From Brevundimonas subvibrioides (GTDB lineage: Bacteria > Pseudomonadota > Alphaproteobacteria > Caulobacterales > Caulobacteraceae): a stretch of 62,360 nucleotides of DNA. The translations under genes and the position numbers were made by a program. Location: the NCBI RefSeq assembly GCF_002280785.1, contig NZ_NCEQ01000015.1:1-62360 (forward strand), read 5' to 3'. Shown piece by piece: positions 26,411 to 35,677 of the stretch; position 1 is the stretch's first letter; each line of letters begins with the position of its first letter. A model generated the notes under the pieces. That model ran no database searches, was not told where the DNA came from, and saw nothing but the letters and a program-made list of their open reading frames with translations.

Positions 26411-27241
26411 CTAGACGGTTTCGCTCACGCGCGCACCGCGCACGGCGTCGGCGAGCGCCTTCACCTTCGACAGAACGCGGGGCGCCGCCGGCTCGTTCGC
26501 TTCCAGCGCCGCCGCGACCTCGTCGACCAGGACGGAGCCTGCGACCACGGCGTCGGCGACGCGCGCGATCTCGGCCGCCCGTTCCGGCGTCTTGACCCCG
26601 AACCCGACCGCGACCGGCAGGCCCGAGGCCTTGCGCACGCGCTCGACGGCCGGGGCGACCGAGGCGGATTGCGCCTCCTTCACCCCGGTCACACCCGCGA
26701 CCGAGACGTAATAGACGAAGCCCGAGGTCCGCCGCGCGATGAGCTCCAGCCGCGCGTCGTCCGACGTCGGCGTGGCCAGACGGATCAGCGACAGGGACGC
26801 CGCATCGAGCGCGTCGGTCAACGGATCGGCCTCTTCCGGCGGGCAATCGACGACGATGCAGCCGTCCACCCCTGAGGCCGCCGCATCGCGCGCGAAGGCC
26901 TCGTAGCCATAGCTCTCGATCGGGTTGAGATAGCCCATCAGGATCAGGGGCGTGTCGGCATCGCCCTGACGGAAGGCGGCGGCGAGATCGAGCGTGCCCT
27001 TCAGCGTCAGCCCGGCCTTCAGGCCGCGCAGCGCGGCGCGCTGGATCGGCGGCCCCTCGGCCATCGGATCGCTGAACGGGAAGCCCAGTTCAATAATGTC
27101 GGCCCCGGCGGCGGGCAGGCCGCGCAGGATCTCCAGCGCCTCATCGCGGGTGGGATCGCCGGCCATGACATAGGCCACGAAACCGGCCCGGCCCTCGGCC
27201 TTCAGCGCGGCGAAGCGCGCGTCGATGCGGGCGGTCGTCAT
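26411..27241 (-). CDS. trpA: Tryptophan synthase alpha subunit
   Basis: 276 residues. It cleaves indole-3-glycerol phosphate and channels indole to TrpB. It contains the loop IELGFPFSDPMAEGPPIQRA, where the catalytic Glu (Glu51) is kept but the usual catalytic Asp (Asp60 of Salmonella) is Glu62. Later motifs YLNPIESYGYEAF, VDCPPEEADPL, FVYYVSVAGVTGVK and PVAVGFGVKTPERAAE are normal. Its ATG overlaps the stop of the preceding secreted-protein gene (ATGA). accD follows after 9 bases, so all belong to one operon. Confidence 0.96.
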   Translation of the reverse strand: MTTARIDARFAALKAEGRAGFVAYVMAGDPTRDEALEILRGLPAAGADIIELGFPFSDPMAEGPPIQRAALRGLKAGLTLKGTLDLAAAFRQGDADTPLILMGYLNPIESYGYEAFARDAAASGVDGCIVVDCPPEEADPLTDALDAASLSLIRLATPTSDDARLELIARRTSGFVYYVSVAGVTGVKEAQSASVAPAVERVRKASGLPVAVGFGVKTPERAAEIARVADAVVAGSVLVDEVAAALEANEPAAPRVLSKVKALADAVRGARVSETV

Positions 27242-27663
27242 TGGGCGGGCGCGGCGGCGGCGGCGGCGCAGACGTCGCCGGGAACGGTGGCCATGGCGAT
27301 GTAGCCCGGCACTTCCGGTCCGGCCGGACGGTTGGGATCGTAGAAGGCCTGCAGCTGCATGCCGTCGCAGCCGCCGGCGTCCTTGCGTTTGATGAACACC
27401 ACACGGTTGTCGTCACCGCCGGCGGCGATCCAGCCCTGGCTTTCGAAATGGGCGACATAGGCATCGGCCAGCGCTCCGATCGAGGCCAGGGGCGCGGTGA
27501 CGCAGAACGCCTTGCCGGCCATGTCGTAGAGGTTGCCGCAGGCCGCATCGAGGACCGCGCCCGGCAGGACCGGAGCCTCGATCGGCTGGCCGATACCCGT
27601 CGCCTGGGCCATGGCCGCGGCCGGCGCCAGGGCCAGGACGGCCGTGATCATCATCGTCTTCAT
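27238..27663 (-). CDS. Secreted small protein between trpB and trpA
   Basis: 141 residues from the ATG at 27661-27663. The signal peptide MKTMMITAVLALAPAAAMAQ ends near AMAQ. The mature part has four cysteines (AACGN, KAFCV, GGCDG, GDVCA), enough for two disulfides, and ends in an Ala/Pro tail. I do not recognise a family. It starts 2 bases after the trpB stop and overlaps trpA by 4 bases, so it is translated from the trp message although its product is exported. An alternative upstream in-frame start would remove the signal and is not preferred. Confidence 0.82.
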   Translation of the reverse strand: MKTMMITAVLALAPAAAMAQATGIGQPIEAPVLPGAVLDAACGNLYDMAGKAFCVTAPLASIGALADAYVAHFESQGWIAAGGDDNRVVFIKRKDAGGCDGMQLQAFYDPNRPAGPEVPGYIAMATVPGDVCAAAAAAPAQ

Positions 27664-27665
27664 CG

Positions 27666-28880
<1,215 letters not shown>

Positions 28881-28930
28881 GGGTCAGCTTTCACGCAGGC
28901 TTACGCCCGAAATACGGCCGGGCGGAGGGT

Positions 28931-29563
28931 TCAGACGACGGCCTTCAGGAAGGCCGCGATCCGGGCCGCGTCCTTAACACCCGGCGCGCTTTCGACGCCA
29001 GAGGACACGTCCAGCAGGGGGGCGCTGCTGATCGCCGCAGCCTCGGCCGCATTCCCCGGCGTCAGCCCGCCCGCCAGGAACCACGGCTTCCTGAACGTCC
29101 GCCCGCCCAGCATCGCCCAGTCGAACGTGGCCCCGACCCCGCCGGGCAGAACCGAGCCCTCCGGCGGCTTCGCGTCGAACATCAGATGCTCGACGTGAGC
29201 CTCCCAGTCTTTCGCCGCATCGAGGTCTTCAGCCGTCGACACCGACAGCACCTTGATGATCCCCGCCCCGGTCAGGGTCCGCACCGCGTGCGCCCGCGCC
29301 ACCGTCTCGCGCCCGTGCAGCTGCACGAAGTCGGGCCTCAGATGCGCCCCGATCCGGCTCAGCAGATCGTCGTCCGCATCCACGGTCACCGCCACGATCC
29401 CGGCCCGTCCGCGCGCCCGCTCGAACAGCGGCCGCGCGGCCTCTGGCGAGATGTTGCGGGGACTGCGGGCGAACATCACCGCCCCCACGAACGCCGCCCC
29501 GTGATCCAGCGCGACGTCCAGCGTCTCGGGCGTCGTCAGGCCGCAGATCTTCACACCGGTCAT
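28931..29563 (-). CDS. trpF: Phosphoribosylanthranilate isomerase
   Basis: 210 residues of TIM-barrel fold converting phosphoribosylanthranilate to the carboxyphenylamino-deoxyribulose product. General base Cys7 is in MTGVKICGLTTPE. Other signatures are VQLHGRE, LLDVSSGVESAPGVKD and FLAGGLTPGNAAEA. The catalytic Asp lies in LMFDAKP. It heads the trp part of the cluster, 37 bases after rsuA. There is no leader peptide or attenuator visible in that short gap. Confidence 0.95.
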   Translation of the reverse strand: MTGVKICGLTTPETLDVALDHGAAFVGAVMFARSPRNISPEAARPLFERARGRAGIVAVTVDADDDLLSRIGAHLRPDFVQLHGRETVARAHAVRTLTGAGIIKVLSVSTAEDLDAAKDWEAHVEHLMFDAKPPEGSVLPGGVGATFDWAMLGGRTFRKPWFLAGGLTPGNAAEAAAISSAPLLDVSSGVESAPGVKDAARIAAFLKAVV

Positions 29564-29600
29564 GCGCCGCTGGTGACCTTCGCGATCGACCGGGTCAAGG

Positions 29601-30332
29601 TCAGGCGAACAGACTGTCGATCTCGGCCTGCGTCGCTAGCCGCCATTCGCCCGGCGCCAGATCCTCCGGCAAGGCCAGCTGACCCATCCTTTCCCGGTGC
29701 AGCGCCTCGACATGATTGCCCGCAGCCGCGAACATCCGGCGGACCATGTGATAGCGGCCCTCGGTGACCGACAGCCGCGCTTCGGTCGGCGAGATCACCT
29801 CCAGAGACGCGGGCGCCAGCGGCTTGTCCTCGCCTTCCAGCACCAGTCCGCCGGCCTCGAACAGCGCCGCCTCCGTCCCTGCCAGCGGCCGCGCCAGGGT
29901 CGCGCGATAAACCTTGGCCACATGGCGTTTCGGCGAGATCACCCGGTGCAGCAGGTCGCCGTCATCGGTCAGCAGCAACAGCCCCGACGTTTCCTTGTCC
30001 AGCCGCCCGATGGTCGAGATGGCCGGATCGCGCCGCCGCCACCGCTCGGGCAGGACGTCATAGACCAGGGCCCCGTCCTCCTTGTGCGAACAGGTCATGC
30101 CCAGGGGCTTGTTGAGGATCAGCACCAGTCCTGTCGGCGGGTCCAGCGGCCGTCCGTCGATCTGCATCCGCCCCGGCAGGTCCGCGGTCACCGCGATCCG
30201 CTTCGACACATCCGTCAGATCAACCCCGTCCAGCACGATCCCCCCGACCTTGCCCAGCCGCGCGATCTCGCTCCGCGAGCCGTAGCCCATGGATCCCAGA
30301 AGCTTGTCGACGCGGGCGGTGGGTGTCTTCAT
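29601..30332 (-). CDS. rsuA: 16S rRNA pseudouridine(516) synthase RsuA-type
   Basis: 243 residues. The N-terminal S4 RNA-binding domain (VDKLLGSMGYGSRSEIARL) is followed by the pseudouridine synthase core with catalytic Asp in GRLDKETSGLLLLTDDG, then HRVISPKRHVAKVYRA and EGRYHMVRRMFAAAGNHVEALHRE. The family isomerises U516 of 16S rRNA. It overlaps the preceding methyltransferase gene by four bases (ATGA). RsuA and RluE/RluF are related, so exact target is by similarity only. Confidence 0.88.
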   Translation of the reverse strand: MKTPTARVDKLLGSMGYGSRSEIARLGKVGGIVLDGVDLTDVSKRIAVTADLPGRMQIDGRPLDPPTGLVLILNKPLGMTCSHKEDGALVYDVLPERWRRRDPAISTIGRLDKETSGLLLLTDDGDLLHRVISPKRHVAKVYRATLARPLAGTEAALFEAGGLVLEGEDKPLAPASLEVISPTEARLSVTEGRYHMVRRMFAAAGNHVEALHRERMGQLALPEDLAPGEWRLATQAEIDSLFA

Positions 30333-31231
30333 TTCGTGGCTTCGAACAGCTTGTAGCCGCCGCCGTCGCCCGCCGGCGTCACCCGCTTGAACGCCGCGTT
30401 CAGATCGGCCTCATAAGGCAGGTGCCGATTGCCGACGAGCCAAAGCCCCCCACCCTTCTTCAGCATCTCGGCGGCCTTCTTGATGAAGGCCTGTCCCAGC
30501 CGCCGGTCCTCGGACCCGCCGTCATGGAAAGGCGGATTGGAGACGATGAAGTCCAGATCGCCCGCCGCCTCCAGCGTCCGCACATCGGCCCATTCGAACG
30601 ACGCCCGCGCGTCCTCGACATTCTTTCGCGCCGCATCGACCGCCCGCCGATCCAGATCGATCAACCGCAGCGACGTCACCGCCTCCGACCGAAGGACCAC
30701 CGTCGCCAGCGCTCCATAGCCGCAGCCCAGATCGGCTCCGGCGCCCTTCAGCGCCGGCATATGTGCAGCCAGTTGCGCCGAGCCCGCGTCGATCCGGTCC
30801 CAGGCGAATACGCCTGGCTGCGACCAGGCCTCCAGCCCCTCGACGGCCTGCATCGCGCCCGCCGCGATCGCCGCGTCCAGCCCGGTCTCGCTTCCCGTCT
30901 TGATCACCAGGCAGCGCCGATGGTGCGCCTTGGCCGTCTCTCCGACCTCCAGCCCGAACGCCTCGAGCTCCTTCTTCAACCGCGAGCCGCCCTTGTCCTT
31001 GGCCGCCATGACATCCAGCCGCCCGCCGACCTGCAACGCCCTCAGCGCCTGCGCCAGCGCATAGCGCCGCTCCAGCACGCCCGGCGGCGCATAGACCATG
31101 GCCGTTTCGACGGAGCCGTCGGCCAGGCTTTCCAGCGCGGTCGATCCGGGGATCAGGGGAGAGGTCTGGGTCGCCGCGCCCGGCGGATCGAACACCAGCG
31201 GGGGGCGGCCGTAGAGGATCGATGTGGTCAT
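30329..31231 (-). CDS. RsmC-like class I SAM methyltransferase
   Basis: 300 residues from the ATG at 31229-31231, MTTSILYGRPPLVFDPPGAA. An N-terminal RsmC-like half is followed by a methyltransferase domain: GADLGCGYGALATVVL (SAM loop, about 187-202), LIDLDRRAVDAARKN, and catalytic VSNPPFHDGG. The NPPF motif fits N2-guanine methylation of rRNA such as G1207. A longer frame upstream runs into the palindromic repeat at 31280 and is rejected. It is first in the operon with rsuA. Confidence 0.85.
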   Translation of the reverse strand: MTTSILYGRPPLVFDPPGAATQTSPLIPGSTALESLADGSVETAMVYAPPGVLERRYALAQALRALQVGGRLDVMAAKDKGGSRLKKELEAFGLEVGETAKAHHRRCLVIKTGSETGLDAAIAAGAMQAVEGLEAWSQPGVFAWDRIDAGSAQLAAHMPALKGAGADLGCGYGALATVVLRSEAVTSLRLIDLDRRAVDAARKNVEDARASFEWADVRTLEAAGDLDFIVSNPPFHDGGSEDRRLGQAFIKKAAEMLKKGGGLWLVGNRHLPYEADLNAAFKRVTPAGDGGGYKLFEATK

Positions 31232-31279
31232 CGGGCGGTGAATAGACCGTGGGCTGCGTGAAGTCTCCTCTCCGGTGAT

Positions 31280-31461
31280 CCCTCTCCCCCTTGCGGGAGA
31301 GGGAGATCGCGCACGGCGGCGCAGCCGTCGTCCTTGCGCGATCGGGTGAGGGGTGACGCCGAGCTCTGGCCGATGAGCCTTGCTCGTCATCATTCGAGCC
31401 GCCGGCGTGACCCCTCATCCGTCAGCCTTCGGCTGCCACCTTCTCCCGCAAGGGGAGAAGG
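31280..31461. repeat. Palindromic intergenic repeat, copy 3
   Basis: Longest copy. The left arm 31281-31354 carries an extra inserted dyad (GATCGCGCACGGC...GCGCGATC); the right arm runs 31411-31461 and ends CTTCTCCCGCAAGGGGAGAAGG. GGGGTGACGCC (31350-31360) and GGCGTGACCCC (31404-31414) form the inner boundary. It lies in the 480-base gap upstream of the rsmC-like gene; no gene sits in the gap. Confidence 0.7.
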
Positions 31462-31712
31462 AAATCAGGTCATACCCATCAACGGATCGTCCGAATCCGC
31501 CTGCGATTTCAACGTCCGGCTCTAACGAAACGCCTTTTATCAATCACCCCTGGAAACGGGCGCACACTGTCCCGATGTCCGGGACCTCCCCAACCAGCGG
31601 CGCGACCCTGTCGACTCTGTCGAGTCTATTCTGGAGTCGCGCGCCCAACACGATTCCGGACGCTTCGGACGCTCCGAACGCTTCGGACGGTGTTTTGGAG
31701 TCCGGAAACCCG
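31462..31712. other. Intergenic region with a 9-base tandem repeat
   Basis: No supported gene. At 31657-31690 three and a half copies of a nine-base unit occur (CGGACGCTT, CGGACGCTC, CGAACGCTT, CGGACGG). It directly follows the thiolase stop on the thiolase side and could be part of its 3' untranslated region. Several GGAGTC/GACTC dyads are nearby (31613-31640). Confidence 0.5.
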
Positions 31713-32897
31713 TCAGACCCGCTCCACGCACAGGGCCACGCCCATGCCGCCGCCGATGCAGAGCGTCGCCAAGCCCTTCTTGCCGCCCGAACGCTTCAGC
31801 TCGTGCAACAGGGTCGTCAGGATGCGCGCGCCGGACGCCCCGATCGGGTGGCCGATGGCGATGGCGCCGCCGTTGACGTTCACCTTGGCCGGGTCCAGCC
31901 CCAGTTCCTTCAGCACGCACAGGCTCTGGGCGGCGAAGGCCTCGTTCGACTCGACGCGATCCAGATCGGCGACGGTCCAGCCCGCCTTCTCCAGCGCCTT
32001 CCTCGAGGCCGGGATCGGACCCGTGCCCATGATCGCCGGATCGACGCCCGCCGAGGCCCACGAGCGGATGGTCGCCAGCGGCTCCAGCCCGCGCGCCTTC
32101 GCCTCATCGGCCGACATCAGCACCAGGGCCGCCGCGCCGTCGTTGAGGCCCGAGGCGTTGGCCGCGGTCACCGACCCTTCCTTGCTGAAGGCGGGCTTCA
32201 GCTTCTCCATGGATTCCAGGGTCGCGCCGTGACGGATGTATTCGTCCTTGTCGACGGTGACGTCGCCCTTGCGGCCGGGGATCACGACCGGAACGATCTC
32301 CTCGTCGAACTTGCCCGCCGTCTGCGCCGCCTCGGCCTTGTGCTGGCTGGCCAGGGCGAATTCATCCTGGGCGGCGCGGCTGATCTGGAACGTCTCGGCG
32401 ACGTTCTCGGCCGTCTGGCCCATGTGATAGCCGTTGAAGGCGTCCCACAGCCCGTCCTTGATCATGGTGTCGGTGAAGGCGAGGTCCCCCATCTTGTGGC
32501 CGGTGCGCAGGTGCTGGGCGTGCGGCGCCTGGCTCATGCTCTCCTGACCGCCGGCGACGATGATCTTCGCATCGCCCAGGGCGATCTGCTGATAGCCCAG
32601 GGCCACGGCCCGCAGGCCCGAGCCGCAGATCTGGTTCAGGCTCCAGGCCGGGGTTTCCTGCGGGATGCCCGCCCCCATAGAGGCCTGTCTTGCGGGCCCC
32701 TGACCGGCCGCGGCCTGCAGCACATGGCCCAGGATGACCTCGTCGACATCGGCCGGGGAAACCCTTGCCCGCTCAAGCGCCGCCTTGATCGCGATCTCGC
32801 CCAGCTTCGAAGCCGGCAGGCTGGACAGTCCGCCCAGGAAGGAACCGACCGGCGTGCGGGCGGCAGAGACGATGACGACTTCGATGGCGGCGCTCAT
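31713..32897 (-). CDS. Acetyl-CoA acetyltransferase (biosynthetic-type thiolase)
   Basis: 394 residues. It condenses two acetyl-CoA to acetoacetyl-CoA, or the reverse, feeding polyhydroxybutyrate synthesis (PhaA role). The catalytic nucleophile is Cys91 in [10 protein letters not shown], with His350 ([10 protein letters not shown]) and Cys380 (TLCIGGGMG), numbered like Zoogloea thiolase plus two. It ends ALCVERV. Start [18 protein letters not shown]. The linked phaR gene at 33928 fits a PHA role, but the reductase (phaB) and synthase (phaC) are not here. Confidence 0.94.
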   Translation of the reverse strand: MSAAIEVVIVSAARTPVGSFLGGLSSLPASKLGEIAIKAALERARVSPADVDEVILGHVLQAAAGQGPARQASMGAGIPQETPAWSLNQICGSGLRAVALGYQQIALGDAKIIVAGGQESMSQAPHAQHLRTGHKMGDLAFTDTMIKDGLWDAFNGYHMGQTAENVAETFQISRAAQDEFALASQHKAEAAQTAGKFDEEIVPVVIPGRKGDVTVDKDEYIRHGATLESMEKLKPAFSKEGSVTAANASGLNDGAAALVLMSADEAKARGLEPLATIRSWASAGVDPAIMGTGPIPASRKALEKAGWTVADLDRVESNEAFAAQSLCVLKELGLDPAKVNVNGGAIAIGHPIGASGARILTTLLHELKRSGGKKGLATLCIGGGMGVALCVERV

Positions 32898-33078
32898 GAA
32901 TTTATCCTTGCTGGAGTCTCAACAGGGCGACCGCCCCTTAGGCTCCTCGAAACCTTGCGTGGTGTTTCTGCCGCATCCGCGCGGTTTCGTCACGCGCCGC
33001 TTCGCCGTTCAGGCGATAGTCATGGGCCCGCCCCATATTCCTCGGAACGATTGGCTCAACGCCGACTTAGGTGGGACG

Positions 33079-33789
33079 ATGCTGACTCTTCTCAAGCGCC
33101 ACGCCCGACGCATATGCACGCCGGATCAGATCGATCTGGAGGAGCACTATCAGTCGCGGTCCGAACACACCGCCGATCTGGTGGTCCATGTCGTCGGCCT
33201 GACCCTGGCGGCCGTCGGCGGCATCGCCCTGGCGATCCTGTCGGCCTTCTACGCCGGCTTCGGCGCGGTCTTCGCCACGGCGATCTACGCCCTGTGCCTG
33301 ATCGCCATGCTGACCTGTTCGACGATCTACAACCTGACCCGTCCCTGCGCCGCCCGGCCGGTGCTGCGCCGTCTGGACGAGGCCGCCATCTTCCTGATGA
33401 TCGCGGGCTCCTACACCCCCTTCACGACCCAGAGGTTCGAGGGCTGGTGGGCCATCGGCTTCACCCTCGTGGTCTGGACCATCGCCTTCGCGGGCGTGGC
33501 GGCCAAGCTGGTGGCGCCGCGCATCTCCGACGCCTTCTGGAGCGGGGTCTATGTCCTGTTTGGCTGGCTGGCGGTGATCGCGCTGAAGCCGATGATCGAC
33601 ACCGTCCACCCCATCGCGCTCGGCCTGCTGGTGCTCGGCGGGCTGATCTACACGGCCGGGGTCTTCTTCTTCATCTCGCCCAAGCTGAAGTACCGCCGGG
33701 CCATCTGGCACGGGTTCGTGGTGGCGGGTGCGGGCGTCCACTGGGCGGCGGTCCTGGTCGGCGTCGTCCTGGCGCCCAACCTCGGCTGA
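33079..33789 (+). CDS. Hemolysin III/PAQR-family membrane protein
   Basis: 236 residues with seven predicted helices. Family motifs: EEHYQSRSEHTADLVVHVVGL (residues about 20-40, with the metal-site-type His), the helix AILSAFYAGFG, YTPFTT after LMIAGS, and IWHGFVVAGAGVHWAAVL near the end. Members are called hemolysin III or YqfA; they resemble adiponectin receptors, and some hydrolyse lipids. Real hemolysis is unproven. The ATG at 33079 is chosen over a much longer upstream frame because MLTLLKRHARRICTPDQ begins the conserved part. Confidence 0.85.
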   Translation: MLTLLKRHARRICTPDQIDLEEHYQSRSEHTADLVVHVVGLTLAAVGGIALAILSAFYAGFGAVFATAIYALCLIAMLTCSTIYNLTRPCAARPVLRRLDEAAIFLMIAGSYTPFTTQRFEGWWAIGFTLVVWTIAFAGVAAKLVAPRISDAFWSGVYVLFGWLAVIALKPMIDTVHPIALGLLVLGGLIYTAGVFFFISPKLKYRRAIWHGFVVAGAGVHWAAVLVGVVLAPNLG

Positions 33790-33927
33790 CATGGAACGGT
33801 CACATGCCCACTGGCGCGTTGCATCGCAGTGCGGGATAACGGGCGCACGGAGTGAGATCAGGAAAGGTTGAAGACTTTTCCGGTTCGATCTCGCGACCCA
33901 GCAAAAGACGCCAACAAGGACACTCCA

Positions 33928-34587
33928 GTGGCCGACAGCACAACCCAGGGCGGGAAGACCAAGGACAGCGCCAGAAACGGCGAGCCGGTGGTCATCAAGA
34001 AATACGCCAACCGCAGGCTCTACAACACCTCGACCTCGACCTACGTCACGCTTGAGGACCTCGCCAAGATGGTCCGCGAAGGCGTCGATTTCGTCGTCTT
34101 CGACGCCAAGACCAATGAGGAGCTAACCCGTCAGATCCTGACCCAGATCATCTTCGAGGAAGAAAGCCGGGGCCAGGCGCTGCTGCCCGTCCAGTTCCTG
34201 CGTCAGCTGATCGGCTTCTACGGCGGTCAGATGGAAGGCGTCCTGCCCTCCTATCTCGAGATGTCGCTGGAGAATTTCTCGCGTCAGCAGGAGCAGTTCC
34301 GAGAACAGGTGACCAAGACCTTCGGCGCCACGCCGGCGGTCGGCCTGATGACCGGCGGCCTGATGGAGTCGGCGGTCAAGCAGAACATGGCCATGTTCCA
34401 GAACGCCATGAAGATGTTCCCGCCCTTCGCCTACGGCCGCACAGACGGCGAGACTCCGGCCCAGGCCGCCCCTGCGGCGCAGCCTTCGGCGGACTCCGCC
34501 ATGGACGAGATGCGCCGCCAGATGGACGAGATGCGCGCCCAGATCGACCGCATCGCAGGCTCCGCCCAAGGCTCTGGCAAGCCGTGA
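33928..34587 (+). CDS. phaR: Polyhydroxyalkanoate synthesis repressor PhaR
   Basis: 219 residues from a GTG at 33928 with AAGGA eight bases before; an upstream TTG at 33868 is an alternative. PhaR senses PHA granules and represses phasin and phaR genes. The DNA-binding domain has VIKKYANRRLYNTSTSTYVT and LEDLAKMVREGVDFVVFDAKT; a PHB-accumulation-regulator domain (about 70-130) follows: NEELTRQILTQIIFEEESRG. The tail is Gln/Met-rich with a possible coiled coil. The following gene overlaps by four bases. Confidence 0.9.
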   Translation: MADSTTQGGKTKDSARNGEPVVIKKYANRRLYNTSTSTYVTLEDLAKMVREGVDFVVFDAKTNEELTRQILTQIIFEEESRGQALLPVQFLRQLIGFYGGQMEGVLPSYLEMSLENFSRQQEQFREQVTKTFGATPAVGLMTGGLMESAVKQNMAMFQNAMKMFPPFAYGRTDGETPAQAAPAAQPSADSAMDEMRRQMDEMRAQIDRIAGSAQGSGKP

Positions 34588-34946
34588 CCGACGGCGTCCG
34601 CCCTGTCGGACCGGTCGAGGGCCGCGACCGTCGCGCGGCCCAGCGGCGCGAGGCCGAACGCCGCGCCGCCTCATCCAGCCGCGAGCTGGTTCCGGTCGGC
34701 AAGGTCGTCGATGAGATCCCTGACCCGGCAAGCCCTGCCGCGTCGACCACGCCCGCCGACACCAACCCCCTGGATCCGGCGGCCGCCTTCGCCGCACAGA
34801 TGATGGGCCAGACCGGTCAGCGCAAAGGCCTCAAAGGGGGTCCGCCGGTGATGGATGCGGCCCGCGCCAGCTACCTCGGGGCGGAATATTCAGGCGACAA
34901 GGACCGTCGTCCCCCCGCCGGACTGATCAAGAAGACCGAACTCTGA
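34584..34946 (+). CDS. Hypothetical protein downstream of phaR
   Basis: 120 residues from a GTG that overlaps the phaR stop (GTGA). It is rich in Arg, Ala, Asp and Pro, with no membrane segment, and most of it looks disordered; the tail GGPPVMDAARASYLGAEYSG and DKDRRPPAGLIKKTEL is the most conserved-looking part. No family is recognised. Coupling to phaR suggests a role in PHA granule or regulation contexts, as inference only. Confidence 0.7.
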   Translation: MTDGVRPVGPVEGRDRRAAQRREAERRAASSSRELVPVGKVVDEIPDPASPAASTTPADTNPLDPAAAFAAQMMGQTGQRKGLKGGPPVMDAARASYLGAEYSGDKDRRPPAGLIKKTEL

Positions 34947-34999
34947 GCTGGCCCGAGGCTTGCAGCGACCGACGCGAACTCTCGCCTTCGGACGCCGCC

Positions 35000-35071
35000 A
35001 TGACCCTCGCCTTCGCCGCCAAGACCTTCGACGTGATCGTCGTCTCGCTGATCTTCGCCGCCCTGATCTAG
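35000..35071 (+). CDS. Possible 23-residue membrane peptide
   Basis: Short open frame MTLAFAAKTFDVIVVSLIFAALI ends in TAG. It is strongly hydrophobic and could be a small membrane peptide, but there is no strong ribosome binding site and length alone makes it doubtful. It lies between a phaR-linked gene and a convergent membrane-protein gene. Confidence 0.2.
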   Translation: MTLAFAAKTFDVIVVSLIFAALI

Positions 35072-35124
35072 GGCCTGACCCGGAAAAGTGTCAGCGGTTT
35101 TCCGCCAGGGTTAGGCCCCGGGGA

Positions 35125-35550
35125 TCAGGCGCCTGCCCCGAAATCCAGGTCCTTGCGGGCCGAGATGATGGTCACGATGAACCCGGCGAGCACGTCCAGC
35201 ATGACCATGGTCACGATCAGGAAGAAGGTCGAGGTCGCGAACCCGCGCACCAGCAGGAACTCGACCAGGCAGATGACGAACAGGATCATCGACAGGGCGT
35301 GATTGACGATCGCCACCTTCTGGCTCGACGTCGACTTCAGCAGTTCGAAGAACAGAAGGATCAGCGACAGGAACAGGATCAGGTCGCCGATGCCGACATT
35401 CCAGCTCGCGCCCGAGGCCATCGGGATCGAAAACAGCGACTGGCGCAACGCTTCGTCCGCCGCCGCCAGACCGCCGCCGCCCAGTCCGGACAGCACGACG
35501 ATGTTGTACAGGATCACCGGAATGACCAGCAGGGGCAGTGCGATCAGCAT
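35125..35550 (-). CDS. Four-helix membrane protein, unknown
   Basis: 141 residues, nearly all hydrophobic: helices at about 3-22, 54-70, 82-100 and 106-128. It starts MLIALPLLVIPVILYNIVVL, has the soluble loop GLAAADEALRQSLFSIPMASGA and the helix-end FFELLKSTSSQKVAIVNHALS, and ends with the charged tail ISARKDLDFGAGA. I do not recognise a named family. It is monocistronic, facing the micro-ORF region, and starts 128 bases from the glycosyltransferase end on the same strand. Codon use is like its neighbours. Confidence 0.72.
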   Translation of the reverse strand: MLIALPLLVIPVILYNIVVLSGLGGGGLAAADEALRQSLFSIPMASGASWNVGIGDLILFLSLILLFFELLKSTSSQKVAIVNHALSMILFVICLVEFLLVRGFATSTFFLIVTMVMLDVLAGFIVTIISARKDLDFGAGA

Positions 35551-35677
35551 GGTCTGTGTCTCGTGTTGGAACGGCGCAGCTTGTTAACCACGGATACTCC
35601 CGTTCGCTCCAAACCGCTACGGCTGTCGCCTCTTTGGGGCGCTCTCGCTCACCATGCGGCGACTCGCTGCCTGCGCG

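Noticed and set aside
31618..31710. CRISPR-like spacing of GACTC/GGAGTC motifs
   Set aside because: The repeats are short dyads of irregular spacing and there are no cas genes; it is not a CRISPR array.
31380..33839. 819-codon plus-strand frame over thiolase and the hemolysin-III gene
   Set aside because: Shadow of known genes in other frames; begins inside the palindromic repeat.
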